64,000 bases of DNA, taken from assembly GCF_028728065.1 (NCBI RefSeq), contig NZ_CP117811.1:124001-188000 (forward strand), in the 5' to 3' direction. Each line of letters opens with the position of its first letter. Positions within the stretch are counted from its first letter, which is position 1. Below the pieces are notes generated by a model. The model was not told the DNA's origin. It saw only the letters and a list, made by a program, of their open reading frames with translations, and searched no databases. This DNA comes from Lentisphaera profundi (lineage in GTDB: Bacteria > Verrucomicrobiota > Lentisphaeria > Lentisphaerales > Lentisphaeraceae). Of the stretch, positions 9,691 through 19,142 are shown piece by piece. The translations under genes were made by a program, and so were the position numbers.

Positions 9691-11453
9691 TTTGCTTGGG
9701 AAGCCATAGCGCGGAAAGTAGCAATGAATTGACGCAGGGATTGGTTATCAAAGCCATTACTAGTGATGAGCTTGCCATCAATTTCATTGTCTTTTCCCGT
9801 ATAAAATAAATCTGCTTTGAGGGCGATCTCAGATTTCTCTTTGTCCATGGTGAATTTTTTAGTTTTATAGAAATCGGGAGCGTAGATGAGCTGCACAGGA
9901 GCATTGCCGACGAGGCCTAGCAGAGTTTTGTCTTTTGCGGCTTTCGCTAAGAGGACTTTGATCCCAGGGATTTCATCTGTTTGTTGAGATGAGATAATGA
10001 TCCCATCCCATTCTTTCTCAGTGATTTTTTGGTCAATCATTGAGGTGGAAGTGAGTTCAGCACCAGAGAGTTGAATGCGTCTCATGAGTTCCTGATGATA
10101 TTCATCCTTATTGTGAATGAGGAGGATATTACGTTTTTTTAATGGGTAATGAACACGGAGGGGGATGGTGTATTTATCGTTGCCACGCTGAACTTTAAAA
10201 ATTAAAAATTTTGTTTGAGCAATGAGTTTTGCATCCACAAGAGTTTTGAAATCTTGATCATCAGTGATTTTTTTACCATTGAGTGCGTAAATGAAATCGT
10301 TAGCATATAAGCCCGCTTTAGCCGCAGTTTTGTTTTTGCTCAAGCCAGCAATGCGGACGCCATTCATATTGGGAAAATTGTAGATGTATTGAACATACTG
10401 AGTGACGCGTTGAACGGCCATGCCTACTTCGGGATAATTAATTTCTAAGAGTTCTCCAATCTGATAGCCACTTGCAGGCATGGGATCATCTTCTAGTAAT
10501 TTACACTTGAGCAAAACTTTTTTATAGGAACCATCTTTTTGGCGTCTTTGCACTGTGAGCTTCGTGGTATCACCCACTTTTTGAGTCACAAATTCCCAGT
10601 TGAAGTCAAAAAAGGCTTCTTCACTAGAGCCGTCAACTTTTTCTCCGTTCATGGCCACAATAATATCGGCAGCTTTAAAGCCCGCTTTTTCAGCAGGAGA
10701 ACCAGGAGCAACAAAATCAATAAAGAGGCCACGTGGTGAATCGAGCACTCGTGCTAGTTCTTCAGTCATTGCTTTAGTGAAAATGAGGGGCGTCTCCGCA
10801 CGTCGGAAATAACCATATTCCTTAAAGTGATTGACAAGAGTTTTGGCAAAGTTGATGGGGATAGAGAAGCCTAAACCCGAGCCACGCTTACCGTAAGTAT
10901 TGATGCCAATGACTTCACCACTAACACTGAAGAGTGGGCCACCGCTATTACCGGGATTAATGGCCGCATCAGTTTGGATAACTTTAGTGAAAGTGCCCAG
11001 GCTTGTTTGAGCCGTATTAGAAATAATACCTTTAGTCAAAGTTCTTTTGAGTCCAAGAGGAGCTCCAAAAGCATAACATTCCTGACCAGTACGCGCCGTA
11101 TTTGAATCGGCTAAAATCGCAGTGCTGAGTTTAGTTTTTGCATCTATTTTGATGAGTGCGACATCGGGATCCAGTGAAAAGCCAATGACCTGAGCTTGGT
11201 ATTTAGATTCATCGTGAAGCACTACCGTAATTCTTTTTGCGACATCCTTGGGATTTTCGCGATCCATTAAAGAGATGACATGACCATTGGTCAAAATATA
11301 GCCATCTTCAGAGATGATAAAGCCACTCCCCCCAGCATTTTCATGTTGGATTGAGACGACACATGCGTCGACTTTATCGAACAGATCTTCGCCCTGGCTA
11401 AGGCCGAAAATGCTTTGTGTGAGAAGCAATAAGCAGAGTAATAATTTTTTCAT
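9687..11453 (-). CDS. HtrA/DegP-like serine protease with PDZ domains and a C-terminal DJ-1/PfpI-like domain
   Basis: A 588-aa protein with a signal peptide (1-20) and a trypsin-like domain whose triad is intact: His58 in LTNGHVIS, Asp97 in DPDVALIKI and Ser170 in NPGNSGGPLF. PDZ-like regions lie at about 225-320 and 340-430. From about residue 439 to the end there is an alpha/beta domain that reads like DJ-1/PfpI (start KKRNILLIHN, middle WDGIIISSQQ, then LLGLVGNAP where the family has its nucleophile elbow, end GKLITSNGF). The usual cysteine of that elbow is absent. It probably degrades or checks damaged periplasmic proteins. It is translationally coupled to genes on both sides. Confidence 0.85.
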   Translation of the reverse strand: MKKLLLCLLLLTQSIFGLSQGEDLFDKVDACVVSIQHENAGGSGFIISEDGYILTNGHVISLMDRENPKDVAKRITVVLHDESKYQAQVIGFSLDPDVALIKIDAKTKLSTAILADSNTARTGQECYAFGAPLGLKRTLTKGIISNTAQTSLGTFTKVIQTDAAINPGNSGGPLFSVSGEVIGINTYGKRGSGLGFSIPINFAKTLVNHFKEYGYFRRAETPLIFTKAMTEELARVLDSPRGLFIDFVAPGSPAEKAGFKAADIIVAMNGEKVDGSSEEAFFDFNWEFVTQKVGDTTKLTVQRRQKDGSYKKVLLKCKLLEDDPMPASGYQIGELLEINYPEVGMAVQRVTQYVQYIYNFPNMNGVRIAGLSKNKTAAKAGLYANDFIYALNGKKITDDQDFKTLVDAKLIAQTKFLIFKVQRGNDKYTIPLRVHYPLKKRNILLIHNKDEYHQELMRRIQLSGAELTSTSMIDQKITEKEWDGIIISSQQTDEIPGIKVLLAKAAKDKTLLGLVGNAPVQLIYAPDFYKTKKFTMDKEKSEIALKADLFYTGKDNEIDGKLITSNGFDNQSLRQFIATFRAMASQAK

Positions 11454-12808
11454 TTGTCAGCCTTTTTAGTTTTTTGACCAATTGCAGTATTGAGTGATAC
11501 AAATTTAGAGACACTGCCATCCAGTAATTTGATGAGGACTTCTTTCTTTTTACTCAAACGTATTTCGTTAATGATAGTACGAAGATCGTGGATGTTGGAT
11601 ATTTTGTTATGGTCAATTTCTAGAATAATATCACCGGGGGAAATCAGTGGGCGACCAAAATAAGTTGAGGTCGCGGCGGGGCTGCCCTTTTCTATAGAAG
11701 AAACTAAGACACCTGCTTTTTTATGTAGACGATAAGCATAAAAATCTAAGGGAGTGATATTATTAATCGTGAGTCCCAATTCATCGACAGAGATACTATC
11801 AGATTTGGGTCGCTTGACAAAGGTAATGGTCCCAGCAAGTTTCTTGCCATTGCGTTCAAAATTAATCTCACAGCTGCGGCCTATTTCAGCATCTAACCAT
11901 TTACGAGCTTGAGATAAAATGGGGCGTCCTTTACGTGTAAAGGGTTTGTTATCAATAGCAGTAATAATATCGCCGGCCTGAAGGCCTGCTTTAGTTGCAG
12001 GCGATTCATCAATAACTCGTGTGACGAGAACTGAGCTCTGGCTTACGTTCATGGCTTCAGAAAAATCTTGATTGATGACTTTATAGGAAAAACCATCCCA
12101 AGGAAGGTCGGAGGGGTCATTGAGATCTTCACCTTTGGAAATTTTCTCTAAGAGATTCCGGCATCCTTTTTCAAAGCTATCAGTCATGATAACTCCATTG
12201 CCCACATAAAGGCCGACAATTTTACCCTCTAGGTTAAGGAGAGGCATGCCAACTGGGGCCATGCCTGCAGCACGGTGTGTGCTTAAGCCGTTTACATAGA
12301 TAAGATCGCGATTACTTTCTAGTGTGCCTGCAACCGAACAAAGGTTGACAAGAGGTATATGGCCAAAATCGGGGTTTGTAGGAGTGAGTGCAATGAGGAA
12401 TTCACCATTCTTTAGCAAAGTGGGGTCACCAAAAACGGCTGGGGAAAGTTTATCTACAGGAGCTTCGCCATCCAGTTTTAAAATAGTGAAGCCCTTTAGC
12501 TTATCAGAGTATAAATAGGAGGCTTTGTATTCTTGTTCATCAATCCAAACGCTACAGCTAACAAAGCGCTTTTGATCGAGATAGAGAGTCGCAAGATGGC
12601 CATTATCATCCATGAGTAAGCCCGTTATGGGGATGGCCTGAGTTTTACCTTTATTAATGTGGGTGATTTCCATATAGAGGAAACCCTTGTTGTTTTTTTC
12701 TGAGATCTCATTCACTGTTTGTTGGAGTTCAGTGAAAATACTGACGTCAATTTTTTTAGCTTGAAGATTAAACAGTAGTAACAAACAAGTTGTTAGGATT
12801 ATTTTCAT
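11450..12808 (-). CDS. Degenerate HtrA-like protein with two PDZ domains, no catalytic triad
   Basis: A secreted protein of 452 aa from the ATG at 12808 (an ATG two codons upstream, at 12814, is only 2 bases from GAGGGG, while 12808 is 8 bases away). The N-terminal half has the outline of a trypsin-like domain, but the serine motif GNSGGP is replaced by APVGMP and the histidine segment reads GHLATLYLD, so no triad is visible. PDZ-like domains lie at about 255-335 and 345-440 (for example SPATKAGLQAGDIITAIDNK). It is encoded just before, and coupled to, the active HtrA gene, which suggests a regulatory or substrate-presenting partner. This role is inferred. Confidence 0.75.
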   Translation of the reverse strand: MKIILTTCLLLLFNLQAKKIDVSIFTELQQTVNEISEKNNKGFLYMEITHINKGKTQAIPITGLLMDDNGHLATLYLDQKRFVSCSVWIDEQEYKASYLYSDKLKGFTILKLDGEAPVDKLSPAVFGDPTLLKNGEFLIALTPTNPDFGHIPLVNLCSVAGTLESNRDLIYVNGLSTHRAAGMAPVGMPLLNLEGKIVGLYVGNGVIMTDSFEKGCRNLLEKISKGEDLNDPSDLPWDGFSYKVINQDFSEAMNVSQSSVLVTRVIDESPATKAGLQAGDIITAIDNKPFTRKGRPILSQARKWLDAEIGRSCEINFERNGKKLAGTITFVKRPKSDSISVDELGLTINNITPLDFYAYRLHKKAGVLVSSIEKGSPAATSTYFGRPLISPGDIILEIDHNKISNIHDLRTIINEIRLSKKKEVLIKLLDGSVSKFVSLNTAIGQKTKKADK

Positions 12809-12886
12809 GTGCATTTCCCCTCATAGATTGAATTCCTTTAAGCTACCTTAACCTTATAAGAATTAAAGGAGAGGGAAAGGAATAAG

Positions 12887-13363
12887 ATGCCATACATATT
12901 AATGATTTTTGCTTTTATCGCAATTTGTTCTGGAGATGAACAAAAACAAATATCTTTTTTAGCGAAGGCAGGATTTATCCCTGATGGGGATAGCATTTTT
13001 GTCAAAGGCGGGGCTTATGATGGTAAAGCATTGCGTCTCAAAGGAATAGATGCGCCAGAGCGTAGCCAGCCCTATTCAACAAAATCCAAGTTAGCACTCT
13101 TGAAGAAAGTGAATAAGCAGAAATTCAGAGTGTTGATACATGATAAAGATAAATACGATCGATTCTTAGTGACGATTTATATTGGAGAACGCAATATAAA
13201 TAAGGAAATGGTTGAAGAGGGCTGGGCCTGGGCCTATCGCTACAAAGGCGTCACGGAGCTGTATGAAGCTGAAATGAAAAAAGCCCAGCAAAGAAAGCTG
13301 GGCTTGTGGAAGGAGCTTGAGCCAGAGGCACCCTGGGATTTTCGTCGAAAGAAAAAGAATTAA
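12887..13363 (+). CDS. Thermonuclease (staphylococcal nuclease family), secreted
   Basis: A 158-aa protein with a short hydrophobic N-terminus (signal peptide) and one SNase domain. The catalytic core is readable: LKGIDAPERSQ contains the Asp-Ala-Pro-Glu element, KYDRFLVTIYIG corresponds to the D-R-Y-G-R-like strand, and the end LGLWKELEPEAPWDFRRK is typical. It cleaves DNA or RNA with calcium outside the cytoplasm. The gene is divergent from the HtrA-like operon and convergent with the next gene, whose stop overlaps by 4 bases. AAAGGAAT precedes the ATG as ribosome-binding site. Confidence 0.85.
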   Translation: MPYILMIFAFIAICSGDEQKQISFLAKAGFIPDGDSIFVKGGAYDGKALRLKGIDAPERSQPYSTKSKLALLKKVNKQKFRVLIHDKDKYDRFLVTIYIGERNINKEMVEEGWAWAYRYKGVTELYEAEMKKAQQRKLGLWKELEPEAPWDFRRKKKN

Positions 13364-13851
13364 CGAACGATTTTTTTAGGAGCTTTGGGTGGGAGGTATT
13401 TAAATTTATCTAAAATCAGGACGTGATCACCGAGTCCTTCACCACGATACATAATTTTTCCTTTGAACAAAACTTTATCCCCTCGTTTAAGTTTTTCAGC
13501 AATTTTCATATGTTCCTTACGACTACGCATGGTCAAATCTGAAATAACCCCTGAACCACCTGGGAGCGTTACTTTAATTTCGGGCTTCACCTCACCACCC
13601 TCGTTTAGAGGCGTAGTGGTAAGACTGAATTCTCCCGTCCAAGTGACAATGGTACCCTGAAAAAGCTTAAAGTTTTCCGCGGCGTTTAGATTTTGCTCAC
13701 CACAGTATTTATGGTAGTTAACCCAACTTAGTCTTCTTTTTAAGGAGTCGGCTTGTCCAGCGCTTAATTTTGGGCTAGAAGCCTTTGTTTTCTTCTCTCC
13801 ACAAGAGCATAAAAGCATCATGGAAATGAGTAAAATGAGTAATTTTTTCAT
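13360..13851 (-). CDS. Putative lipoprotein of unknown function
   Basis: A 163-aa protein with a lipoprotein signal peptide: hydrophobic residues 4-14 followed by L-C-S-C, with Cys17 as the probable lipidated residue. The mature part has beta-strand-like segments (GTIVTWTGEFSL, GDKVLFKGKIMY, GDHVLILDKFKYLPPKAP) and could be an OB-fold-like domain, but I do not recognise the family. It lies downstream of the rRNA methyltransferase gene by 11 bases, on the same strand, so it may be the end of the ndk-lpxK-rsmB run. Confidence 0.6.
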   Translation of the reverse strand: MKKLLILLISMMLLCSCGEKKTKASSPKLSAGQADSLKRRLSWVNYHKYCGEQNLNAAENFKLFQGTIVTWTGEFSLTTTPLNEGGEVKPEIKVTLPGGSGVISDLTMRSRKEHMKIAEKLKRGDKVLFKGKIMYRGEGLGDHVLILDKFKYLPPKAPKKIVR

Positions 13852-13862
13852 AATGAAATCCT

Positions 13863-15167
13863 TTAGATTTTTCGTCTGAAACGTGCCGCAAACATTGCGT
13901 CACAGTCCTCGGGCGACGGAGATATACGTAAGATACCACCTGTGGACTTGAGAGTCAAAGGATGTGGGAAATCCTCGAGAGAAAAATCAGGATGACCCTT
14001 CAGAAATTGTTCAACAATTTCTTCATTTTCCCTAACGCTGAAACTACAGGTTGCATAAACTAGGACACCGCCTGCTTTAACTCCAGGCGCAGATTTTTCT
14101 AAGATATCCGCTTGAATTTGAGCAAGCTCCTCGCAATCATCAGCGGTACTGCTCCAGCGAGCATCAGGGTTACGGCGCCAAGTTCCCGTACAGGAGCAAG
14201 GAGCATCAACTAAGACGCCATCGAAGGGGCGTTTTTTGGAGGCGGAGCGGGTCTTCTTTAAATTCTTGGTAGTGATATTAGAAAAACGAGCACGTTTCGC
14301 GCGTTTTTTGAGGTCATCTAATTTCCATTCACGAATATCAGTGGAGGTAATTCCGCCTTTACTATTCATGTGATCGGCGAGTAAAAGAGTTTTGCCACCG
14401 GCGCCGGCACAAACATCCCACCAGCGTTGTCCTGATTGTGCTTCACAAGCAAAACCTAAACTTTGGCTGGCTAAGTCTTGAACTTCGAATTGGCCATCGC
14501 GGAAACTTTTAAGCTCATAAAGGTTAACCCGTGGGTTCACAATTTTAATGGCTTTTTTCATGATTGAGTGCGGGTAAATATCGAAATCTCTTTCTTTAAG
14601 CTCACTGAGAGTTTTATTTTTCTCTGGCGGCCCCTGTAAACGAATCCACATAGGCGGACGCTTTTGTAAATCAATAATGAGTGCCTCTAAATCGAAATCT
14701 TTGGGAAGCTCATCGACAAACCAATCGGGAACTAAATCTTTGTTGGTGATAGATTTGAGTCCAAAATTACGAGTCATCCATTGGCGCTTTTTATCGAGAT
14801 CTTCACGGGGGACTTTTTCAGTGTTGACACCCGCAAGTTGTGCAATGTATTCCGCGACAGGTTCACGATGAAGATTGTCGAGGCATAAGACTGCGGTGAT
14901 AGCCGTACAGAATTTTTTGTCTTCGCTAGGCTGTGGGGGAGCCGTTTTGGGGACAATACTTTGTACCCAGCCGAACCAGCGGTAGAGACTATAAAGAGAT
15001 TCTGCAATGAAGCGTCGGTCACGAGAACCGTACTTTTTGTTATTGCGGAAAAAACGGCGAAGTTCCTGATCTAGTGGATTGCGAGATGCGCGGACTTCAT
15101 AAAAAATTAGAGCAATGGCTTCGCTGTAACTGCGTGCACGTGCTTGAGTGAGTTTTGGATTATTCAT
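13863..15167 (-). CDS. RsmB/NOP-type 16S rRNA (cytosine-5) methyltransferase
   Basis: A SAM-dependent RNA methyltransferase of 434 aa from the ATG at 15167 (a TTG at 15200 would overlap lpxK and add 11 residues). The N-terminal part is helical and NusB-like. The SAM site is VCAGAGGKTLLLADHM, and the two cysteines of m5C enzymes are in VDAPCSCTGTWRRNPDARW and VLVYATCSF. It would methylate cytosine in 16S rRNA in the cytoplasm. It follows lpxK by about 20 bases. Which exact cytosine is modified cannot be read from the sequence; RsmB or RsmF-like function are both possible. Confidence 0.85.
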   Translation of the reverse strand: MNNPKLTQARARSYSEAIALIFYEVRASRNPLDQELRRFFRNNKKYGSRDRRFIAESLYSLYRWFGWVQSIVPKTAPPQPSEDKKFCTAITAVLCLDNLHREPVAEYIAQLAGVNTEKVPREDLDKKRQWMTRNFGLKSITNKDLVPDWFVDELPKDFDLEALIIDLQKRPPMWIRLQGPPEKNKTLSELKERDFDIYPHSIMKKAIKIVNPRVNLYELKSFRDGQFEVQDLASQSLGFACEAQSGQRWWDVCAGAGGKTLLLADHMNSKGGITSTDIREWKLDDLKKRAKRARFSNITTKNLKKTRSASKKRPFDGVLVDAPCSCTGTWRRNPDARWSSTADDCEELAQIQADILEKSAPGVKAGGVLVYATCSFSVRENEEIVEQFLKGHPDFSLEDFPHPLTLKSTGGILRISPSPEDCDAMFAARFRRKI

Positions 15168-15187
15168 GATCCAAGATGCGAGGGGAT

Positions 15188-16360
15188 TTAAGAAAAGCAA
15201 ATACGACTGATACAGTCATTGAAGCTTTCTTCACCGCTAAGGATATCTATTTCGACTCGAAGGTAGGTAATGTCAATAGTAGATTTTTTGATTTCGGGGA
15301 AGCGGACGGCGTCTTTTTCTGTTGTTACGATGAGTTCGGCTCCGGCTTCTTCGGAGTTTTTAATAAAGGTATCTACTTCGTCTTCGTAGTACATATGATG
15401 ATCGGCATAGCGTTCTTTATAGACGATTTCAGCTCCAAAGCCAATGAGGAAATCTTCGAAACTCTGAGGGACAGCAATAGCTGAAATAGCGGCGATTTTC
15501 ATTCCTTTGAGCTGAGAGAGTAGGGATTGCTTTTGATCAATCAAGCTTTTGAGGAATTTGGGTCTATGAGTACACTCAATGATTTCCGCTTTGGTATTAT
15601 GCTTACGGATAAATTTCTTGAGATGTCTTAAGTGATTGCCACCATTGGCCTTCGTCAAGAAAATGAAGTGCGCTCGACGCATATTTTTTATGGGCTCACG
15701 TAAGAGTCCACGGGGGAGTAAAAAGTGATTGGAAAAGGGATTTGTACTATCAATGAGGAGAATGTTAATTCTTGGCTTGAGGCGCAATTGTTGAAAGCCG
15801 TCATCCATTAATAATGTGTCTGCTTGATAATTGCGTATGGCAAAACGTCCACTTTTGACACGATCGGGATCGGTGAGCACAATCGCTTTCGGGACATTGC
15901 AGGCTAACATGTAGGGCTCGTCACCAGCCATGTGTGGGCCTAGTAAAACTTCGTTATTGCCTTCGGAAACAACGCGCGGAGGACTCACCGTCTTTTTGCC
16001 TCGGAATTTATCGAGGAGCTTTGTTTTGAGGGGTTTGCTCTTACTGCGATAACCGCGCGATAAGATAGCAACGCGACGGCCTTTTTCGGTGAGTGTGCGA
16101 GCAAAAATTTCAGTAACAGGAGTTTTTCCTGTGCCACCAGTAGTGAGATTGCCAATGGAAACCACCAAGCAACCTAAGGTACGATCTCGAAAAATTCGTT
16201 TGTCGTAGAGGAAGTGACGCGTTTTAACGATTGAGCGGAAAACTTTCGAGAGTATGAATAAATTTGATTTTATCAAAGAAGACGAAAAGCCTAGCTTATT
16301 CCCATTAATAATGGAAAGTAAATAGTTTTCGGCCTTCTCTGTGAAATCTCTTAGACTCAT
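15188..16360 (-). CDS. lpxK: Tetraacyldisaccharide 4'-kinase (lipid A synthesis)
   Basis: A 390-aa protein with the LpxK Walker A region GNLTTGGTGKTPVTE (about 71-85), the following RVAILSRGYRSK element, and LLMDDGFQQLRL, all diagnostic of LpxK. It phosphorylates the 4' position of the lipid A disaccharide at the inner membrane, so the organism makes lipid A and has an outer membrane. It lies between ndk and the rsmB-like gene on the same strand, with small gaps, suggesting co-transcription. Confidence 0.93.
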   Translation of the reverse strand: MSLRDFTEKAENYLLSIINGNKLGFSSSLIKSNLFILSKVFRSIVKTRHFLYDKRIFRDRTLGCLVVSIGNLTTGGTGKTPVTEIFARTLTEKGRRVAILSRGYRSKSKPLKTKLLDKFRGKKTVSPPRVVSEGNNEVLLGPHMAGDEPYMLACNVPKAIVLTDPDRVKSGRFAIRNYQADTLLMDDGFQQLRLKPRINILLIDSTNPFSNHFLLPRGLLREPIKNMRRAHFIFLTKANGGNHLRHLKKFIRKHNTKAEIIECTHRPKFLKSLIDQKQSLLSQLKGMKIAAISAIAVPQSFEDFLIGFGAEIVYKERYADHHMYYEDEVDTFIKNSEEAGAELIVTTEKDAVRFPEIKKSTIDITYLRVEIDILSGEESFNDCISRICFS

Positions 16361-16385
16361 AAAATAAGGGCCCTTATGGACCCTT
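16359..16385 (-). terminator. Possible weak hairpin between ndk and lpxK
   Basis: The perfect palindrome TAAGGGCCCTTA together with an upstream AAGGGTCC half-repeat lies between the ndk stop and the lpxK start, followed on the minus strand by ATTTTATG. It could be a weak terminator or attenuator of ndk. It is so close to the lpxK start that it might instead affect lpxK translation. Confidence 0.3.
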
Positions 16386-16391
16386 GCTTAC

Positions 16392-16877
16392 TTAAAGCGC
16401 AAGTAGCTCGTCAGTGATTTTTCCGTATTCAATGATTTCGTCATCAGTGAACCAAAGTTTAACTTCAGTTACAGCTTCTTCAGAAGAACCAGAAGCGTGA
16501 ATCAAGTTGCGAATAGGCTTGTCATCAGGCTCGCCAGGATCAGGGTAAGATTGGTGAGCTAAGTCGCCGCGAATTGTACCAGGTGCAGATGATGCAGGCT
16601 CAGTAGCGCCAACCATCAAACGAATTTTCTTAACCGCATTCATTCCGCCGAGAGCGAAAACCAAGACTGGGCCAGAAAGGATATATTCTTCTACAGTAGG
16701 GTAGAAAGCTTTATCAACGTGCTCAGAGTAATGAGTACGAGCCATTTCTTGTGTAGGCTGAACAAATTTCATGCCGTGGATCTTAAGACCGACATTTTCG
16801 AATCTAGTGATGATATTGCCAACTAAACCGCGTTGAACGCCGTCAGGCTTAATGATAATAAGTGATTTTTCGTACAT
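16392..16877 (-). CDS. ndk: Nucleoside diphosphate kinase
   Basis: A 161-aa protein with the NDK core: N-terminus SLIIIKPDGVQRGLVGNII, the VGATEPASSAPGTIRGDLA segment, and the active-site histidine His127 in NLIHASGSSEEA. It transfers phosphate between nucleoside di- and triphosphates in the cytoplasm. It is about 20 residues longer than the E. coli enzyme, mainly through an insertion after RGD (SYPDPGEPDDKPIR, about 110-123) seen in a subset of bacterial NDKs. ATTAAGGAATAAAA precedes the ATG. Confidence 0.95.
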   Translation of the reverse strand: MYEKSLIIIKPDGVQRGLVGNIITRFENVGLKIHGMKFVQPTQEMARTHYSEHVDKAFYPTVEEYILSGPVLVFALGGMNAVKKIRLMVGATEPASSAPGTIRGDLAHQSYPDPGEPDDKPIRNLIHASGSSEEAVTEVKLWFTDDEIIEYGKITDELLAL

Positions 16878-17009
16878 GTTTTTATTCCTTAATTATAGTG
16901 GAGAATGATTTCGCCTAAGATTAAACATTGTACTTAGAATACAAGTGATGAAAAGCTTAATGATGGCTAAAATTTATGACAGAGAAAATTAAGAGCTCAA
17001 GGATAAATC

Positions 17010-19142
17010 TTAGGGCACAATAATTACGGTACAGCGTTCCTTGAGGGCACGGAGTACGTTTGCCTCATCTTTTATCATGTCTTGACTCAGGATGACGGAT
17101 TTGAGTTGACGACAATTGAGTAAGGGCGCAAGATTTTTGAGGCGTAAGCCCGCTAAGTTTACTGTTTCGAGAGGCATATCTTGGAGGATATTGATGTCAT
17201 TTACCGATGTGTAGGAAATATCGAGGTTTTGCAAAGGGTTTTTTTTCAGTGGCTCAATATTACTAATCTTAGTCCCTTTGAGTTTGAGTTCTGTGAGTTT
17301 CCAGCCAATAAAGAGGTTAATATTTGTGATCACGGTATTTGATAAATCAACTCTTTCTAAGTCGAGTCCTCTGAGTAGAGCACTTTTACGAAACCCCCGT
17401 CCTTCAATCTTTATACTTTTTAATGAGAGATCATAAAGCACAGTGATTGAATTACTGTTACGGTCTATTTGACGAATGATTTTTTTTAAGAACTGAAACT
17501 TCTGATCGGCACTTTTCTCGAGCTGAAAATGAGCCATAACAAGAGCAATTTCACGGTTGAGATTTAAGTCTTGGAAATCAAGGATGAGTTGATGGACAGT
17601 GTCTTCATTGATGGCACGATGGTTCCATTTCTCGATAAGTTTAAAGTAGGCATTGCCTCCAAAACCTTTTTCAAAAGCTTCTTTTGCTTCGGGAAAGCGC
17701 ATTTTTCCCAATAGGTAAAAGGCGTATAGGTTCCATGATTTTTTGGATTGTTTATCGAGTTCAAGCGACATTTTAATGGCATGGTGAAAAGCGGGAAACT
17801 GATAATTATGCCAAGTGAGTTGGGCGCGCCGAAAAAAAGCCGGAGCCGCTTTTCGACTGAGCTCCATGCGTAATTTGTTTTCGATCTCAGCTATGGCTTT
17901 TGCAGATTCGGCAGAGGCTTGTAGTTCTTCGGCAGTTTCCTTCGCCGCTAAAGCTTCTTTTTCTCGTACTGATATTTGGGAAACAAATGCACTGATGAGT
18001 AGGCAAATAATAATAAAAGCAAAAGAAATCAGTGAGCTCGCCATTTTATTGCGTTGAATGAGCAGTTTAATTTGGACTAAAAAATCGGCGTCTTCTGCAC
18101 TAGTCGCAAAACCACTGAGGTAAGCTTCAATATCTTTGATCAGTAACGCTACGCTCTGATAACGATCTTCGGGTTTGACTGCCATTGCTTTGAGTGTTAC
18201 CGCTTCCAATGCCTCGGGGATTTTATGATCTACTCGTTGCGTAGGAGTCAAAATATCACCGTCTATACATTGTTTGAGCGAGCTGCGAACATCGGTGGTA
18301 CTAATGGGGGATTTATGGGTGAGTAGTGAATAAAGGATGGCCCCTAGGCTATAAATGTCAGTGCGTTCACTTTTTTCACGATTGCGTCCCTCTGCTTGTT
18401 CAGGAGCCATGTAGCCCGGGCTTCCTTTGACGATGCCATCGAGTGTCGAGCAAACTTCTAGATCGAGATTAGTGTCCTGTTTAAAGATAGGGAGATCGTT
18501 AAGATTTAATTCACAGGTCTGATTTTGAAGCTTGAGGTCTTTCGCAAGCCCCCAGTCACAAACGAGTACTTCGCCAAAATGACCGACTTGAATATTGGCG
18601 GGTTTGAGATCGAGGTGCAGGATTTTTTTGGAATGAGCAAAAGAAATGGCTTCACAAATTTTAAGGAAAATATAGAGTAGCTGTTGAAGGTCGTATTGGG
18701 GACTTTGATTTTTTTCGAGAGATTTTAGGATAACGCCGAGTTCTTCACCTTCGATGAGCTTCATAGTGAAATAGACTTCATGGTTATCATCGACGCCAAT
18801 GTCGTAAACGGTCATTATATTGGGGTGCTGTAAGCGTGCATTGAGTCGGGCCTCTTTGATGAAAGCACTCAGTTTCTCTTTTTCATCGTGTTTGAGATAG
18901 GCAATGGCGACTTGTCGTGAAGTGAGAGAGTCGCGACTACGGAAGATTTTTTTCATGCCACCTTCGGCAATTTCTTCCGCATCTTCATAACGTTGTTTGA
19001 GTAGCTGATCAATGAGCTCTTGTATCTGGATGTCGTCTTCAGAGGGCTCTTTTGATTTATCGTAAAGATCCCCAAGCCCTTCCTGGAAATCGGAAAAGAA
19101 TTCATCTAAGTTAATTTCTTTTTTACTCATTGGCTTACTCAT
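17010..19142 (-). CDS. Membrane-anchored Ser/Thr protein kinase with leucine-rich C-terminal part, WNK-like lysine placement
   Basis: A 710-aa protein. The kinase domain spans about residues 52-345 with catalytic loop HLDLKPAN (Asp178) and metal motif DWG (Asp196, in place of DFG), and KGSPGYMAPEQAEG as activation and APE segment. The beta-3 strand reads VAIAYL, so the usual ATP-binding lysine is Ala81, while the glycine-rich loop EGGMKKIF has Lys64 at the position used by WNK kinases. A membrane segment lies near 370-388 (SLISFAFIIICLLISAFV), then a coiled-coil-like stretch, and from about 580 a leucine-rich part with motifs such as LQNLDISYTSVNDINIL. It probably senses an envelope signal; its substrates are unknown. 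Confidence 0.85.
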   Translation of the reverse strand: MSKPMSKKEINLDEFFSDFQEGLGDLYDKSKEPSEDDIQIQELIDQLLKQRYEDAEEIAEGGMKKIFRSRDSLTSRQVAIAYLKHDEKEKLSAFIKEARLNARLQHPNIMTVYDIGVDDNHEVYFTMKLIEGEELGVILKSLEKNQSPQYDLQQLLYIFLKICEAISFAHSKKILHLDLKPANIQVGHFGEVLVCDWGLAKDLKLQNQTCELNLNDLPIFKQDTNLDLEVCSTLDGIVKGSPGYMAPEQAEGRNREKSERTDIYSLGAILYSLLTHKSPISTTDVRSSLKQCIDGDILTPTQRVDHKIPEALEAVTLKAMAVKPEDRYQSVALLIKDIEAYLSGFATSAEDADFLVQIKLLIQRNKMASSLISFAFIIICLLISAFVSQISVREKEALAAKETAEELQASAESAKAIAEIENKLRMELSRKAAPAFFRRAQLTWHNYQFPAFHHAIKMSLELDKQSKKSWNLYAFYLLGKMRFPEAKEAFEKGFGGNAYFKLIEKWNHRAINEDTVHQLILDFQDLNLNREIALVMAHFQLEKSADQKFQFLKKIIRQIDRNSNSITVLYDLSLKSIKIEGRGFRKSALLRGLDLERVDLSNTVITNINLFIGWKLTELKLKGTKISNIEPLKKNPLQNLDISYTSVNDINILQDMPLETVNLAGLRLKNLAPLLNCRQLKSVILSQDMIKDEANVLRALKERCTVIIVP

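Noticed and set aside
15168-15200. TTG start for the rRNA methyltransferase at 15200
   Set aside because: It overlaps the end of lpxK and adds 11 residues without family support. The ATG at 15167 fits better.
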